Assembly: GCF_001612615.1 (NCBI RefSeq) | Contig: NZ_BDAU01000019.1 | Span: 62,001 to 126,000, forward strand | Length of the DNA stretch: 64,000 nt | Reading direction: 5' to 3' | Source of the DNA: Nocardia amikacinitolerans NBRC 108937 | GTDB lineage: Bacteria > Actinomycetota > Actinomycetes > Mycobacteriales > Mycobacteriaceae | Shown: piece by piece, positions 26,024 to 33,789 of the stretch | Position numbering within the stretch: the first letter of the stretch is position 1 | Layout of the letters: each line of letters begins with the position of its first letter | Translations under genes and position numbers: made by a program | Notes under the pieces: generated by a model | Database searches by the model: none | Told to the model about the DNA's origin: nothing | What the model saw: the letters and a program-made list of their open reading frames with translations, nothing else

Positions 26024-26566
26024 CTACCGCCTGCGCGCCGCCTCGATGGCCTCGAACTTGGCGAAGTTGTGGCGGGCGTCGGCGAGGGCGTCGTGCGCGT
26101 CCGGCGGGACCGGCGGCAACGCGGGGCGGCCGTGTGCCTCCCAGTGCTGGCGCAGTTCGTTGGTGTAGCGGGGGAGGGCGGTGGGCAGGTCCACCATCGA
26201 TCCCCAGAGCTGGCACAGCGCCACGTGGTCGTAGGCGCCGACCCAGGCCCACAGCTCGGGCTGGACGGAAGGACGCGGAATCAGGAACTTGTAGAGGTCG
26301 TCGCGGATCTGTTCGCGGCTGCGCCAGCGCGGTGAGGCGGGCGGCGGCAGCTGCGGCAGCACGTACTTGCGCACCCACGGCCCCGCGCGCTCGGCGTCGA
26401 ATTCGGTGGACACCGCGTAGTATTCGCGGCCGTCCTCGCAGACGACACCGATGGACACCAGGTCGATGACGACCCCGTCCTCGATGAACTCGCAATCATA
26501 GAAGTACCTCAGCGAGATCGACCTCTCCTCGATCGGGCGGCGGTGGCATGTGCCGGTCGATGTCAC
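26024..26566 (-). CDS. 3'-5' exoribonuclease (Rv2179c-like, DEDDh/RNase T superfamily)
   Basis: 180 aa from ATG 26566. The Rv2179c match starts at LRYFYDCEFIEDG (residue 19), with catalytic Asp/Glu in YDCEF. AYDHVALCQLWG and the C-terminal HDALADARHNF supply further DEDDh acids and the His. The M. tuberculosis homologue is an RNase that trims 3' overhangs and poly(A). By homology translation should start at that Leu, a CTG at 26512 with GGAGAGG 9 nt upstream. The ATG would add 18 non-conserved residues and has no ribosome site. The annotated start is therefore the conservative choice. Confidence 0.85.
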   Translation of the reverse strand: MTSTGTCHRRPIEERSISLRYFYDCEFIEDGVVIDLVSIGVVCEDGREYYAVSTEFDAERAGPWVRKYVLPQLPPPASPRWRSREQIRDDLYKFLIPRPSVQPELWAWVGAYDHVALCQLWGSMVDLPTALPRYTNELRQHWEAHGRPALPPVPPDAHDALADARHNFAKFEAIEAARRR

Positions 26567-26615
26567 CCTATGCGGCGATGTGGGCGGCGTCTGCGAGGGG
26601 CTACTCCGGGTGGGG

Positions 26616-26640
26616 ATCGCTCACACCTCCGGTGAGCGAT
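26616..26640. promoter_or_regulatory. Inverted repeat upstream of aroG
   Basis: ATCGCTCAC (26616-26624) and GTGAGCGAT (26632-26640) form a perfect 9-bp palindrome with a 7-bp centre, 42 bp before the aroG -10. The layout suits a regulator site for aroG or the divergent exonuclease. The factor is unknown. Confidence 0.45.
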
Positions 26641-26681
26641 ATCCACCCCCACCTACGCTGTCTGCACGACCGCGCGGTCCG

Positions 26682-26687
26682 TATTCT
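26682..26687 (+). promoter_or_regulatory. Leaderless -10 of aroG
   Basis: TATTCT is followed by exactly 6 nt and then GTG 26694, so the mRNA should begin at the start codon. There is no ribosome site. Confidence 0.6.
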
Positions 26688-26693
26688 GAACTC

Positions 26694-28082
26694 GTGAACT
26701 GGACCGTCGACGTACCCATCGATCGCCTGCCGGAACTGCCACCGCTGCCCGCCGAGCTGCGCCGCAGACTCGACGAGGCGCTGGGTCGACCCGCGCTACA
26801 GCAGCCGTCGTGGGACCCCGAACAGGCGGCGATGATGCGCACGGTACTGGAGAGCGTGCCGCCGATCTGCGTGCCCGCCGAGGTGGAGGAACTGCGCGGT
26901 CAGCTCGCCGAGGTCGCGCGGGGCGAGGCGTTCCTGATGCAGGGCGGTGACTGCGCGGAGACGTTCGCCGACAACACCGAACCGCACATCCGCGGCAACA
27001 TCCGCACGCTGTTGCAGATGGCCGTGGTGCTGACCTACGGCGCCAGCCTTCCGGTGGTGAAGGTGGCGCGCATCGCGGGCCAGTACGCGAAGCCGCGCTC
27101 CTCCGACACCGACGCGCTCGGCCTGAAGTCCTACCGCGGCGACATGGTCAACTCGCTGGTCGCCGACGAGAAGATGCGCGAGCACGACCCGTCCCGGCTG
27201 GTGCGCGCCTACGCCAACGCCAGCGCGGCGATGAACCTGGTCCGGGCGCTGACCAGCGCGGGCATGGCCGACCTGCACAAGGTGCACGACTGGAACCGCG
27301 ACTTCGTCGCGCAGTCGCCCGCGGGCGCGCGGTACGAGGCGCTGGCCGAGGAGATCGACCGCGGCCTCGCGTTCATGACCGCCTGCCGGGTGACCGACCC
27401 CAGCTTGCAGTCGGCCCGCATCTACGCCAGCCACGAGGCGCTCGTGCTCGACTACGAGCGCGCCATGCTGCGTCTGAGCGAGCACCCGGTCTCGGGTGAG
27501 CCGGTGCTGTACGACCTGTCGGCGCACTTCCTGTGGATCGGCGAGCGCACCCGTCAGCTCGACGGCGCGCACATCGCGCTCGCGGAACTGCTCGCCAACC
27601 CGATCGGCCTCAAGATCGGCCCGAGCACCACACCGGACCAGGCCGTGGAGTACGTCGAGCGGCTGGACCCGAACAACGAGCCGGGCCGCCTCACCATCGT
27701 CTCCCGGATGGGCAACACCAAGGTCCGCGACGTGCTGCCGCCCATCATCGAGAAGGTGCAGGCGACCGGCCACCAGGTGATCTGGCAGTGCGACCCGATG
27801 CACGGCAACACCCACGAGGCCTCCACCGGCTTCAAGACCCGCCACTTCGACCGCATCGTCGACGAGGTGCAGGGCTTCTTCGAGGTGCACCGCGCGCTCG
27901 GTACCCACCCCGGCGGCATGCACATCGAGCTGACCGGTGAGGACGTCACCGAATGCCTCGGCGGCGCGCAGGACATCTCCGATCTGGACCTGTCCGGCCG
28001 CTACGAGACGGCGTGCGACCCGCGACTGAACACCCAGCAGTCGCTGGAGTTGGCGTTCCTGGTCGCCGAAATGCTGCGCTGA
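26694..28082 (+). CDS. aroG: DAHP synthase, class II
   Basis: 462 aa, identical in length to M. tuberculosis AroG as I recall it, and starting MNWTVDVPID. Class II motifs: GEAFLMQGGDCAE (metal-binding Cys), KPRSSDTDALGLKSYRGD (phosphoenolpyruvate/E4P loop), IVSRMGNTKVRD, WQCDPMHGNT (metal His) and GGMHIELTGEDVTECLGG. It condenses phosphoenolpyruvate and erythrose 4-phosphate, the first step of the shikimate pathway. The N-terminal and loop elements that form the Trp/Phe allosteric sites in the mycobacterial enzyme appear present. The GTG start is leaderless. Confidence 0.97.
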   Translation: MNWTVDVPIDRLPELPPLPAELRRRLDEALGRPALQQPSWDPEQAAMMRTVLESVPPICVPAEVEELRGQLAEVARGEAFLMQGGDCAETFADNTEPHIRGNIRTLLQMAVVLTYGASLPVVKVARIAGQYAKPRSSDTDALGLKSYRGDMVNSLVADEKMREHDPSRLVRAYANASAAMNLVRALTSAGMADLHKVHDWNRDFVAQSPAGARYEALAEEIDRGLAFMTACRVTDPSLQSARIYASHEALVLDYERAMLRLSEHPVSGEPVLYDLSAHFLWIGERTRQLDGAHIALAELLANPIGLKIGPSTTPDQAVEYVERLDPNNEPGRLTIVSRMGNTKVRDVLPPIIEKVQATGHQVIWQCDPMHGNTHEASTGFKTRHFDRIVDEVQGFFEVHRALGTHPGGMHIELTGEDVTECLGGAQDISDLDLSGRYETACDPRLNTQQSLELAFLVAEMLR

Positions 28083-28119
28083 GGTCCCGACACCGCATAG
28101 GTACGTTCCAGTTCGACGC

Positions 28120-28153
28120 GAAGGCCCCGAGTCCGGGTGGACTCGGGGCCTTC
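28120..28153. terminator. Terminator between aroG and the antitoxin-like gene
   Basis: GAAGGCCCCGAGTC (28120-28133) pairs perfectly with 28140-28153 across a 6-nt loop that closes one more pair. It lies 37 bp after aroG and just before the stop of the minus-strand small gene, so it can stop both. Confidence 0.85.
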
Positions 28154-28163
28154 GTGTTAAAAG

Positions 28164-28340
28164 CTACTGGGGCTTGGACTTGTCGATGTAGTCCTTGGCC
28201 TTCTGCTGACCCTGATCGACCTTGTCGGTGTACTTGCCGCCGGTGCGCTGGTCGAACATGTCGCCGGCCTTGTCGACGCCGCCCTTGACGTGATCCGGGT
28301 TCTTGCCTACCAACTCCTTGAGCTTGTCGATGATCGACAT
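28164..28340 (-). CDS. Small antitoxin-like protein (MT0933/PF14013 type)
   Basis: 58 aa, short, very charged and helical: it starts MSIIDKLKELVGKNPDHVKG, continues GVDKAGDMFDQRTGGKYTDK and ends in KAKDYIDKSKPQ. The G-x-D-K-A-G-D and TGGKYTDKVDQG pattern is that of the actinobacterial MT0933-like antitoxin family; toxin partners are often not adjacent, and none is seen here. A strong GGAGGGA lies 5 nt before the ATG. The gene is flanked on both sides by hairpins sharing a 14-nt stem sequence. Whether it acts as an antitoxin or a stress-related CsbD-like helper is open. Confidence 0.78.
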   Translation of the reverse strand: MSIIDKLKELVGKNPDHVKGGVDKAGDMFDQRTGGKYTDKVDQGQQKAKDYIDKSKPQ

Positions 28341-28479
28341 GCGTCCCTCCTGGGTGTTCGTCGGCGTGCGCGGATTCTCCGGAACGAATCCACGCCCATC
28401 CGACCAACACTACGCGTCCCGCACACCGGAATATTCGCGATTGCTATGACCAGCGGGTCGACGCCTCGGCGCGGAAAAG

Positions 28480-28517
28480 GCGAAGGCCCCGAGTCGTACT
28501 CGACTCGGGGCCTTCGC
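28480..28517 (-). terminator. Terminator of the qcr operon
   Basis: A perfect 17-bp stem (28480-28496 with 28501-28517) and 4-nt loop, 11 bp after the qcrB stop. It shares its central GAAGGCCCCGAGTC with the terminator at 28120. Confidence 0.88.
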
Positions 28518-28528
28518 GCCGACCGGGG

Positions 28529-30151
28529 TCAGTGGCTGTGTTTGCCGCCGCCCTTGGCCTTCTCCTGTGCCTTCTGCAGCACCGCGAGCTGCCGGTGTTC
28601 CTCGGCGTGCTCGAGTTCGAAGTTCCGCTCCGACTCCTCGCGGGGGTCGGGGCGCAGGAAGCTACCGGTGCCCGGCTTGCCCGCCGAACCGAGCTTGTTC
28701 ATCTTCTTGGGCACCGGGGCGCCCTGGTACTCCAGCGGGATCGGGTGGCCGTGGTCGTCGACCGGGCCGAGCGGCTGGTGCACCTCGATGTACTCACCGT
28801 GCGGCAGACGCTTGATCACACCGGTCTCGATGCCGTGCTCCAGCACCGCCCGGTCGCTGCGCTGCAGGCCGATGCAGAACCGGTAGGTGAGGAAGTACGC
28901 CAACGGCGGGGCCACGAGCAGACCGATACGACCGATCCAGGTGGTCGCGTTCAGCGAGATGTCGAACTTCAGCGCGATGATGTCGTTGACACAGGACAGC
29001 GTCAGCACCACGTAGAAGGCGATCGCCATGGCGCCGATCGCGGTACGGACCGGCACGTCGCGCGGACGCTGCAGCAGGTTGTGGTGCGCGTCGTCGCCGG
29101 TGAGGCGCTTCTCGATCCACGGGTAGGCGATCAGCAGCGTGAACACCAGACCCATGATCAGCGCGACCCAGAACACGGCAGGAACCGTGTAGTTGCCGAT
29201 GTAGAGCTCCCACGGCGGCATCAGACGTGCCATGCCGTCGGTCCACATCATGTAGAAGTCCGGCTGCGAACCCGCCGAGACCTGGGCCGGGTTGTACGGG
29301 CCGAGGTTCCAGATCGGGTTGATCTGCAGGACGCCGCCCATGATGCCGACGATGCCGAGGGTGAAGGCGAAGAACGCGCCCTGGTCCGCGGCGAACACCG
29401 GGACGATGCGCGCGCCCACCACGTTGTTCTCGGTACGGCCGGGGCCGGGGAACTGGGTGTGCTTCTGGTACCACACCAGCGCGACGTGCGCCGCGATCAG
29501 CGCCAGGATGATGCCGGGGAAGAGCAGCACGTGGGCGATGTAGAGGCGCGGGATGATGATGTCGCCGGGGAAGTCGCCGCCGAACATCAGCCAGTGCATC
29601 CAGGTGCCGATGACCGGAATGGAGATGGTGATGCCGGAGAACGCGGCGCGCAGGCCGGTGCCGGACAGCAGGTCGTCGGGCAGCGAGTAGCCGAAGAAGC
29701 CCTCGAACATCGCCAGGATCAGCAGCAGCGAGCCGATCACCCAGTTCGCCTCGCGCGGCTTGCGGAAGGCGCCGGTGAAGAAGATGCGGAACAGGTGCAC
29801 GATGATCGAGGCCGCGAACAGCAGCGCCGCCCAGTGGTGCACCTGGCGCACGAACAGACCGCCGCGCACCTCGAAGGAGATGTTGAGCGCGGTCTCGTAC
29901 GCCCGCGACATGCCGACGCCGCGCAGCGGCTGGTAGGCGCCGTCGTAGGTGACGTGCGCCATCGACGGGTCGAAGTACAGGGTCAGATAGATGCCCGACA
30001 GCAGCAGGATGATGAAGCTGTAGAGGGCGATCTCACCGAGCAGGAACGACCAGTGGGTCGGGAAGACCTTGTTGATCGACCGCTTCACGAACGCGGCGGC
30101 GCGATACCGCTCGTCCATTTCATTGGCTTGTGCTGCCACAGAGGGACTCAT
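28529..30151 (-). CDS. qcrB: Cytochrome bcc complex cytochrome b subunit
   Basis: 540 aa with eight or nine membrane helices. Heme b ligands sit in paired His helices: RQVHHWAALLFAASIIVHLFR (about residues 102-122) and RLYIAHVLLFPGIILALIAAHVALV (about 203-227). A PDFYMMWTDG...PPWE block forms the quinol site. The long charged C-terminus (about 440-540) is characteristic of actinobacterial QcrB. It oxidises menaquinol within the bcc-aa3 supercomplex. It is the last gene of ctaE-qcrC-qcrA-qcrB, reading right to left. Confidence 0.97.
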   Translation of the reverse strand: MSPSVAAQANEMDERYRAAAFVKRSINKVFPTHWSFLLGEIALYSFIILLLSGIYLTLYFDPSMAHVTYDGAYQPLRGVGMSRAYETALNISFEVRGGLFVRQVHHWAALLFAASIIVHLFRIFFTGAFRKPREANWVIGSLLLILAMFEGFFGYSLPDDLLSGTGLRAAFSGITISIPVIGTWMHWLMFGGDFPGDIIIPRLYIAHVLLFPGIILALIAAHVALVWYQKHTQFPGPGRTENNVVGARIVPVFAADQGAFFAFTLGIVGIMGGVLQINPIWNLGPYNPAQVSAGSQPDFYMMWTDGMARLMPPWELYIGNYTVPAVFWVALIMGLVFTLLIAYPWIEKRLTGDDAHHNLLQRPRDVPVRTAIGAMAIAFYVVLTLSCVNDIIALKFDISLNATTWIGRIGLLVAPPLAYFLTYRFCIGLQRSDRAVLEHGIETGVIKRLPHGEYIEVHQPLGPVDDHGHPIPLEYQGAPVPKKMNKLGSAGKPGTGSFLRPDPREESERNFELEHAEEHRQLAVLQKAQEKAKGGGKHSH

Positions 30152-30227
30152 GCCTCCACCTCGCTAGCGCTCGGTTCCGGCATGCGCCCAAAGACGCCCT
30201 GATTCATGATTCGCTCACTCCGTTCGC

Positions 30228-31415
30228 TCATGAACGACGCTCCCAGTAGGCCGGTCCGAGCGGTTCGATGAAGTCGCCGTTGGCGACGAGGAAGCCCTCG
30301 GAGTTGACGGTGATCGGCAGCTGCGGCAGTGCGCGAGCGGCGGGACCGAAGATCGGCTTACCCCATTCGGTCGCCGAGAACTGCGACTGGTGGCAGGGGC
30401 AGAGGATTCGGTTGGTCTGCTGCTCGAACAGCGAGGTCGGGCAGCCGAGGTGGGTGCAGATCTTCGAGTAGGCGAAGTAGTCGCCGAAGTTGAAGCTCTC
30501 CTGGCCCTTGCGCTTGATGGCGCTCTCGGCGTCCTCGGTGCGCAGACGGATCAGCATGACCGCGTTGCGGATGCCGCGCAGCGACTGCAGCATCTCGTGC
30601 GAGTCGCCGCGCCACTTCTCCTTCCACGGGAAGACCGTCTCCATGCTGCCCGCGTCCAGGTCCTCCGGACGGACGAGCACGATGTCCTCCGGACGGCCGG
30701 TGTCGCGGCGCAGGTAGATGGTCTCGCCGGGGAAGTCCGGCGTCCAGCCCGAGACCCACAGCGGCGACTTGTCGCCCTTGGCCCACGGGTTCTTGATCAT
30801 GCCGCCGACGAAGACCAGCAGCGTGCCGATGCCGAGGATGCCGACGCCGGCGCCCGCGGTGCGGGTGATCATCTTGCGACGACCAAGCGTGGAGGTGTCG
30901 AGCGCGTCCGACAGCTCGGCAACCAGGGTGCGCCGCTCGACCTCTGGCGACGGACCGTCGTGACGGTCCTGGATGGAGATCTCGGCCGGGATGAACTTCT
31001 TGCGGATCAACACCACGGCGATGCCGATGACCAGCACCGAGATGCCGAAGGTCAGGCCGACCAGCGGCGTGAACAACGAGTAGGCGTTGTGGCCTTCCTC
31101 GTTCGTGCCCTTGAACTCCCATGGCCAGAACAGGAAGACACCGACCAGCGCGGCCGCCGCGAGACCGGAGATGGCGAACCAGAAGGTGACCTCGCGCTCG
31201 GCGCGCTTCTCGGCCCGGGTGCCCGGGATCGGGAAGCGCTCGCGCCGGTAGGCGACGTCGACGCCGTCGCGCTCGGTGCCGAGCTTGACCAGCTCGTCGC
31301 GCGACATCGCGTCCAGTTCGTCTTCGGTCGGGTCGGCGGGGGTGTTCACCGGCCTTTTCGACAGCTCGGTCCCCTCATCCGGGCGACTCACGTCGTCTCG
31401 CTCCTGTTCACTCAT
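30228..31415 (-). CDS. qcrA: Rieske iron-sulfur subunit of the bcc complex
   Basis: 395 aa. Three membrane helices (about residues 75-95, 105-130 and 185-210) are typical of actinobacterial QcrA rather than the single-helix mitochondrial form. The 2Fe-2S ligands are CTHLGC (near residue 333) and CPCHQSQF (near 353). It carries electrons from menaquinol to cytochrome cc. GAAAGGA lies upstream of the ATG, within a duplicated segment. A 27-codon open frame ends over this start (see 31408). Gap to qcrB: 76 bp. Confidence 0.96.
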   Translation of the reverse strand: MSEQERDDVSRPDEGTELSKRPVNTPADPTEDELDAMSRDELVKLGTERDGVDVAYRRERFPIPGTRAEKRAEREVTFWFAISGLAAAALVGVFLFWPWEFKGTNEEGHNAYSLFTPLVGLTFGISVLVIGIAVVLIRKKFIPAEISIQDRHDGPSPEVERRTLVAELSDALDTSTLGRRKMITRTAGAGVGILGIGTLLVFVGGMIKNPWAKGDKSPLWVSGWTPDFPGETIYLRRDTGRPEDIVLVRPEDLDAGSMETVFPWKEKWRGDSHEMLQSLRGIRNAVMLIRLRTEDAESAIKRKGQESFNFGDYFAYSKICTHLGCPTSLFEQQTNRILCPCHQSQFSATEWGKPIFGPAARALPQLPITVNSEGFLVANGDFIEPLGPAYWERRS

Positions 31416-31491
31416 GGCTCTGTCCTTTCGCCCATGCCCGGACGCCCTCCGTGGCCACGCAAGCTACCGCCTCCGGGCGCTGACCGGTCAT
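31408..31491 (-). CDS. Possible 27-aa leader peptide overlapping the qcrA start
   Basis: On the minus strand an ATG at 31491 has the same upstream GCGAAAGGA as qcrA, because the region is duplicated. It encodes MTGQRPEAVACVATEGVRAW then AKGQSHE and stops 8 nt inside qcrA, overlapping the qcrA ATG in another frame. Translation of it could couple qcrC to qcrA. No homologue is known to me; it may simply be a by-product of the duplication. Confidence 0.3.
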   Translation of the reverse strand: MTGQRPEAVACVATEGVRAWAKGQSHE

Positions 31492-31553
31492 GGGCAGTCC
31501 TTTCGCCCATGCCCGGACGCTCTCCGTGGCCGTGCAAGGCTGACCGGTCATGA
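31422..31553. repeat. 75-bp tandem duplication between qcrC and qcrA
   Basis: The 42-bp block beginning GTCCTTTCGCCCATGCCCGG occurs at 31422 and 31497 (75 bp apart, about three mismatches). GCTGACCGGTCATG occurs at 31479 and 31539. The second unit lacks about 15 bp. The unit contains the ribosome site of qcrA and the sequence next to the qcrC stop. Confidence 0.88.
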
Positions 31554-32411
31554 GCGGGATCCGATCCACATTGCCGCACCGACGGTGAGCACGATGCCGA
31601 CCACCCAGATCGCCAAGCCCTCGGTCGCGGGGCCGAAGCCGCCGAGGCCGTAGCCACCCGGGGTCTTCTCTTCGGCGGCGTTCTTGATGTACGCGATGAT
31701 GTCGCGCTTCTCTTCGGGCGTGAGCTGGCGGTCGGAGAACTTCGGCATGTTCTCCGGGCCGGTCAGCATGGCCGCGTAGATCTGCTGCTCGCTGGCGGGC
31801 TCCAGCGGCGGCGCGTACTTGCCGGAGGACAGCGCGCCGCCCTTGCCGGTGAAGTTGTGGCAGGACGCGCAGTTCATGCGGAACAGCTCGGAACCGCGGG
31901 CGATGTCGTCGCCGCGCAGCGATTCCTGGGCGATCTCGCCGTTGGCGTCGCGCACCACGGACGGGCCGCCGCCGTTCGCGGCGACGAAGGCGCCGAGGGC
32001 GTCGATCTGCTGGGCGTCGAACTTCGCGGGCTTGCGCGTGGCCTGCGCCTGGTTGGCGGCCAGCGGCATGCGCCCGGAGGACACCTGGAAGTAGACGGCG
32101 GCCTCGCCGACACCGATCAGGCTGGGACCGCGGTCCGGCACACCCTGCAGGTTCGCGCCGTGGCAGGTGATGCAGGACGTGTCGTAGAGCTGCTTGCCCT
32201 CGCGGATCAGCGCGGACTGGTCTTGGTGGGCCGTCGCCACCTGGGGCTCGGGCGTGAGAGCCGTCGCGAGGAAGCCGGCTCCGACCAGACCCACCAGGAG
32301 CGCGAGACCGCCCGCGATGCGCCTGCGAAGGCGACGCTGCTTGCGGGTCTTGCTGGCCTCGCCGTTCCCGGGGCTGGCGGGCTCAGGCGCTGACGGGGGA
32401 GATGAACTCAT
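31548..32411 (-). CDS. qcrC: Diheme cytochrome c subunit of the bcc complex
   Basis: 287 aa from ATG 32411 (AAAGGG upstream). An N-terminal anchor helix (about residues 35-52) follows a basic stretch. Two heme c sites are present, CITCH and CASCH, each with its own small cytochrome c domain, plus a C-terminal helix (LAIWVVGIVLTVGAAMWIG). The two hemes pass electrons directly to the aa3 oxidase, replacing a soluble cytochrome c. It is preceded by ctaE and followed by qcrA, the conserved order. Confidence 0.96.
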   Translation of the reverse strand: MSSSPPSAPEPASPGNGEASKTRKQRRLRRRIAGGLALLVGLVGAGFLATALTPEPQVATAHQDQSALIREGKQLYDTSCITCHGANLQGVPDRGPSLIGVGEAAVYFQVSSGRMPLAANQAQATRKPAKFDAQQIDALGAFVAANGGGPSVVRDANGEIAQESLRGDDIARGSELFRMNCASCHNFTGKGGALSSGKYAPPLEPASEQQIYAAMLTGPENMPKFSDRQLTPEEKRDIIAYIKNAAEEKTPGGYGLGGFGPATEGLAIWVVGIVLTVGAAMWIGSRS

Positions 32412-32464
32412 CTGTGTCCCTTTGGAGTAGACGGAACCGACTTGTGCAAAAGATTCGGGCTGGC

Positions 32465-33076
32465 TCAGCGGACGAAGTAGATCGTGGCGAACAGCCCGAT
32501 CCACACGATGTCGACGAAGTGCCAGTAGTACGAGACGACGATCGCGGCGGTGGCCTGCGCGGGCGTGAACTTACTGATCTTGGTGCGGATCAGCAGGAAC
32601 ACGAAGGCGATCAGACCGCCGATGACGTGCAGACCGTGGAAGCCGGTGGTGATGTAGAACACCGAGCCGTAGGCGCTGCTCGAGATCGAGGTGCCCTCGT
32701 GGACCAGGTGGTAGTACTCGTAGGCCTGGCCGCCGACGAAGAACGCGCCCATCAGGAAGGTGATGACGTACCAGCGGCGCAGGCCGAACACGTCGCCCTT
32801 CTCCGCGGCGAACACACCCATCTGGCAGGTGAACGACGACGCGACCAGCACGGCCGTGACCGGCACGGCGAGCTTCAGGTTCAGCTCGGTCGGTTCCGGC
32901 GGCCAGTTGCCGTGGGCCTGGGCGCGCGCGACGAAGTACATGGCGAAGAGGCCGGCGAAGAACATCAGCTCGCTCGACAGCCAGATGATGGTACCGACGC
33001 TGACCATGTTGGGCCGGTTCAGCGAGTGCACACGCTGGGTAATGGCCGATCCTGGGGTCCCTACTGCGGTCGTCAC
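32465..33076 (-). CDS. ctaE: Cytochrome c oxidase subunit III
   Basis: 203 aa from GTG 33076 (TTAVGTPGSAITQRVHSLNR), the same length as the mycobacterial protein as I recall it. Five to six helices; the family patterns NMVSVGTIIWLSSELMFFAG, GFHGLHVIGGLIAF and SYYWHFVDIVWIGLF (conserved His and Glu) are clear. It is part of the aa3 oxidase. A CATACT hexamer 7 nt before the GTG suggests a leaderless start. It heads the ctaE-qcrCAB operon. Confidence 0.95.
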   Translation of the reverse strand: MTTAVGTPGSAITQRVHSLNRPNMVSVGTIIWLSSELMFFAGLFAMYFVARAQAHGNWPPEPTELNLKLAVPVTAVLVASSFTCQMGVFAAEKGDVFGLRRWYVITFLMGAFFVGGQAYEYYHLVHEGTSISSSAYGSVFYITTGFHGLHVIGGLIAFVFLLIRTKISKFTPAQATAAIVVSYYWHFVDIVWIGLFATIYFVR

Positions 33077-33280
33077 GGGGGTAAGTATGACTCGTCGTAG
33101 TACGACAGCAGTAGGCGGGTACGAAACTTGGCCGTCCGTGTCGGAAAACGCACGGACGGACCGGGACTGGCATGTCCGTGTCCGTTCCGAGGGAAGCCGC
33201 CGCACCGAACGCGCCGACCTGCGCGGACGCGGTCATGATGACAGGCGAGAGTAAGTAGAAGCTGAGACGAGGAGGCGGAT

Positions 33281-33703
33281 GTGGCACCGCGTATCTGGCG
33301 GCGGTTGTTCGGGCGCGGCGGCCCTGCCCCACTGGACCCGGCCCGCACGGACCTGGTCGTTGTCGCGGCGAGTTTCGACGACGCCGAGGCCTGCTCGGCC
33401 GCGCTGGCCAGGGCCGAAGGGCTGACCGAGGACGCGCCCGCGGTGCTGCGCCATCACCTGCGGGTTCCGGCGGAGCAGGTCGCGCGGGTCTGTGAGATCG
33501 CCGCGCAGGACGGGTACGCGCCCGCCCCGCGCGCCGACGCCGCGGGCGAGCTGGAGACGCTGATACTCCAGCGGGTGCAGCTGATCGATGCGCTGCACTG
33601 CGCGCAGGAGCGGTCCAGGATGGCGGGGCTGGCCCAGCGGCACGACGGATTCGCCGACGGCTGGGACGTCCTGCAGCCGGGGCCCGCGGGCACCGCGCGC
33701 TGA
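33281..33703 (+). CDS. Hypothetical protein
   Basis: 140 aa, start GTG 33281 with GAGGAGG 6 nt upstream. A basic N-terminus (PRIWRRLFGRG) leads to a small alpha/beta domain: VVVAASFDDAEACSAALARA, then EQVARVCEIAAQDGYAP, resembling compact two-layer folds. No membrane segment or Cys cluster. It lies between ctaE (divergent) and trpD (same strand, 86 bp downstream). I do not recognise the family; a role linked to either neighbour is unproven. Confidence 0.7.
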   Translation: MAPRIWRRLFGRGGPAPLDPARTDLVVVAASFDDAEACSAALARAEGLTEDAPAVLRHHLRVPAEQVARVCEIAAQDGYAPAPRADAAGELETLILQRVQLIDALHCAQERSRMAGLAQRHDGFADGWDVLQPGPAGTAR

Positions 33704-33789
33704 AAACCTCTTCCGCCGGGCGGACCTGGGCGCACTAGGCTGCTCCCAACGAAACTGGTTGGCGAACCAGTGTGACGGGAGAAGTGGAG

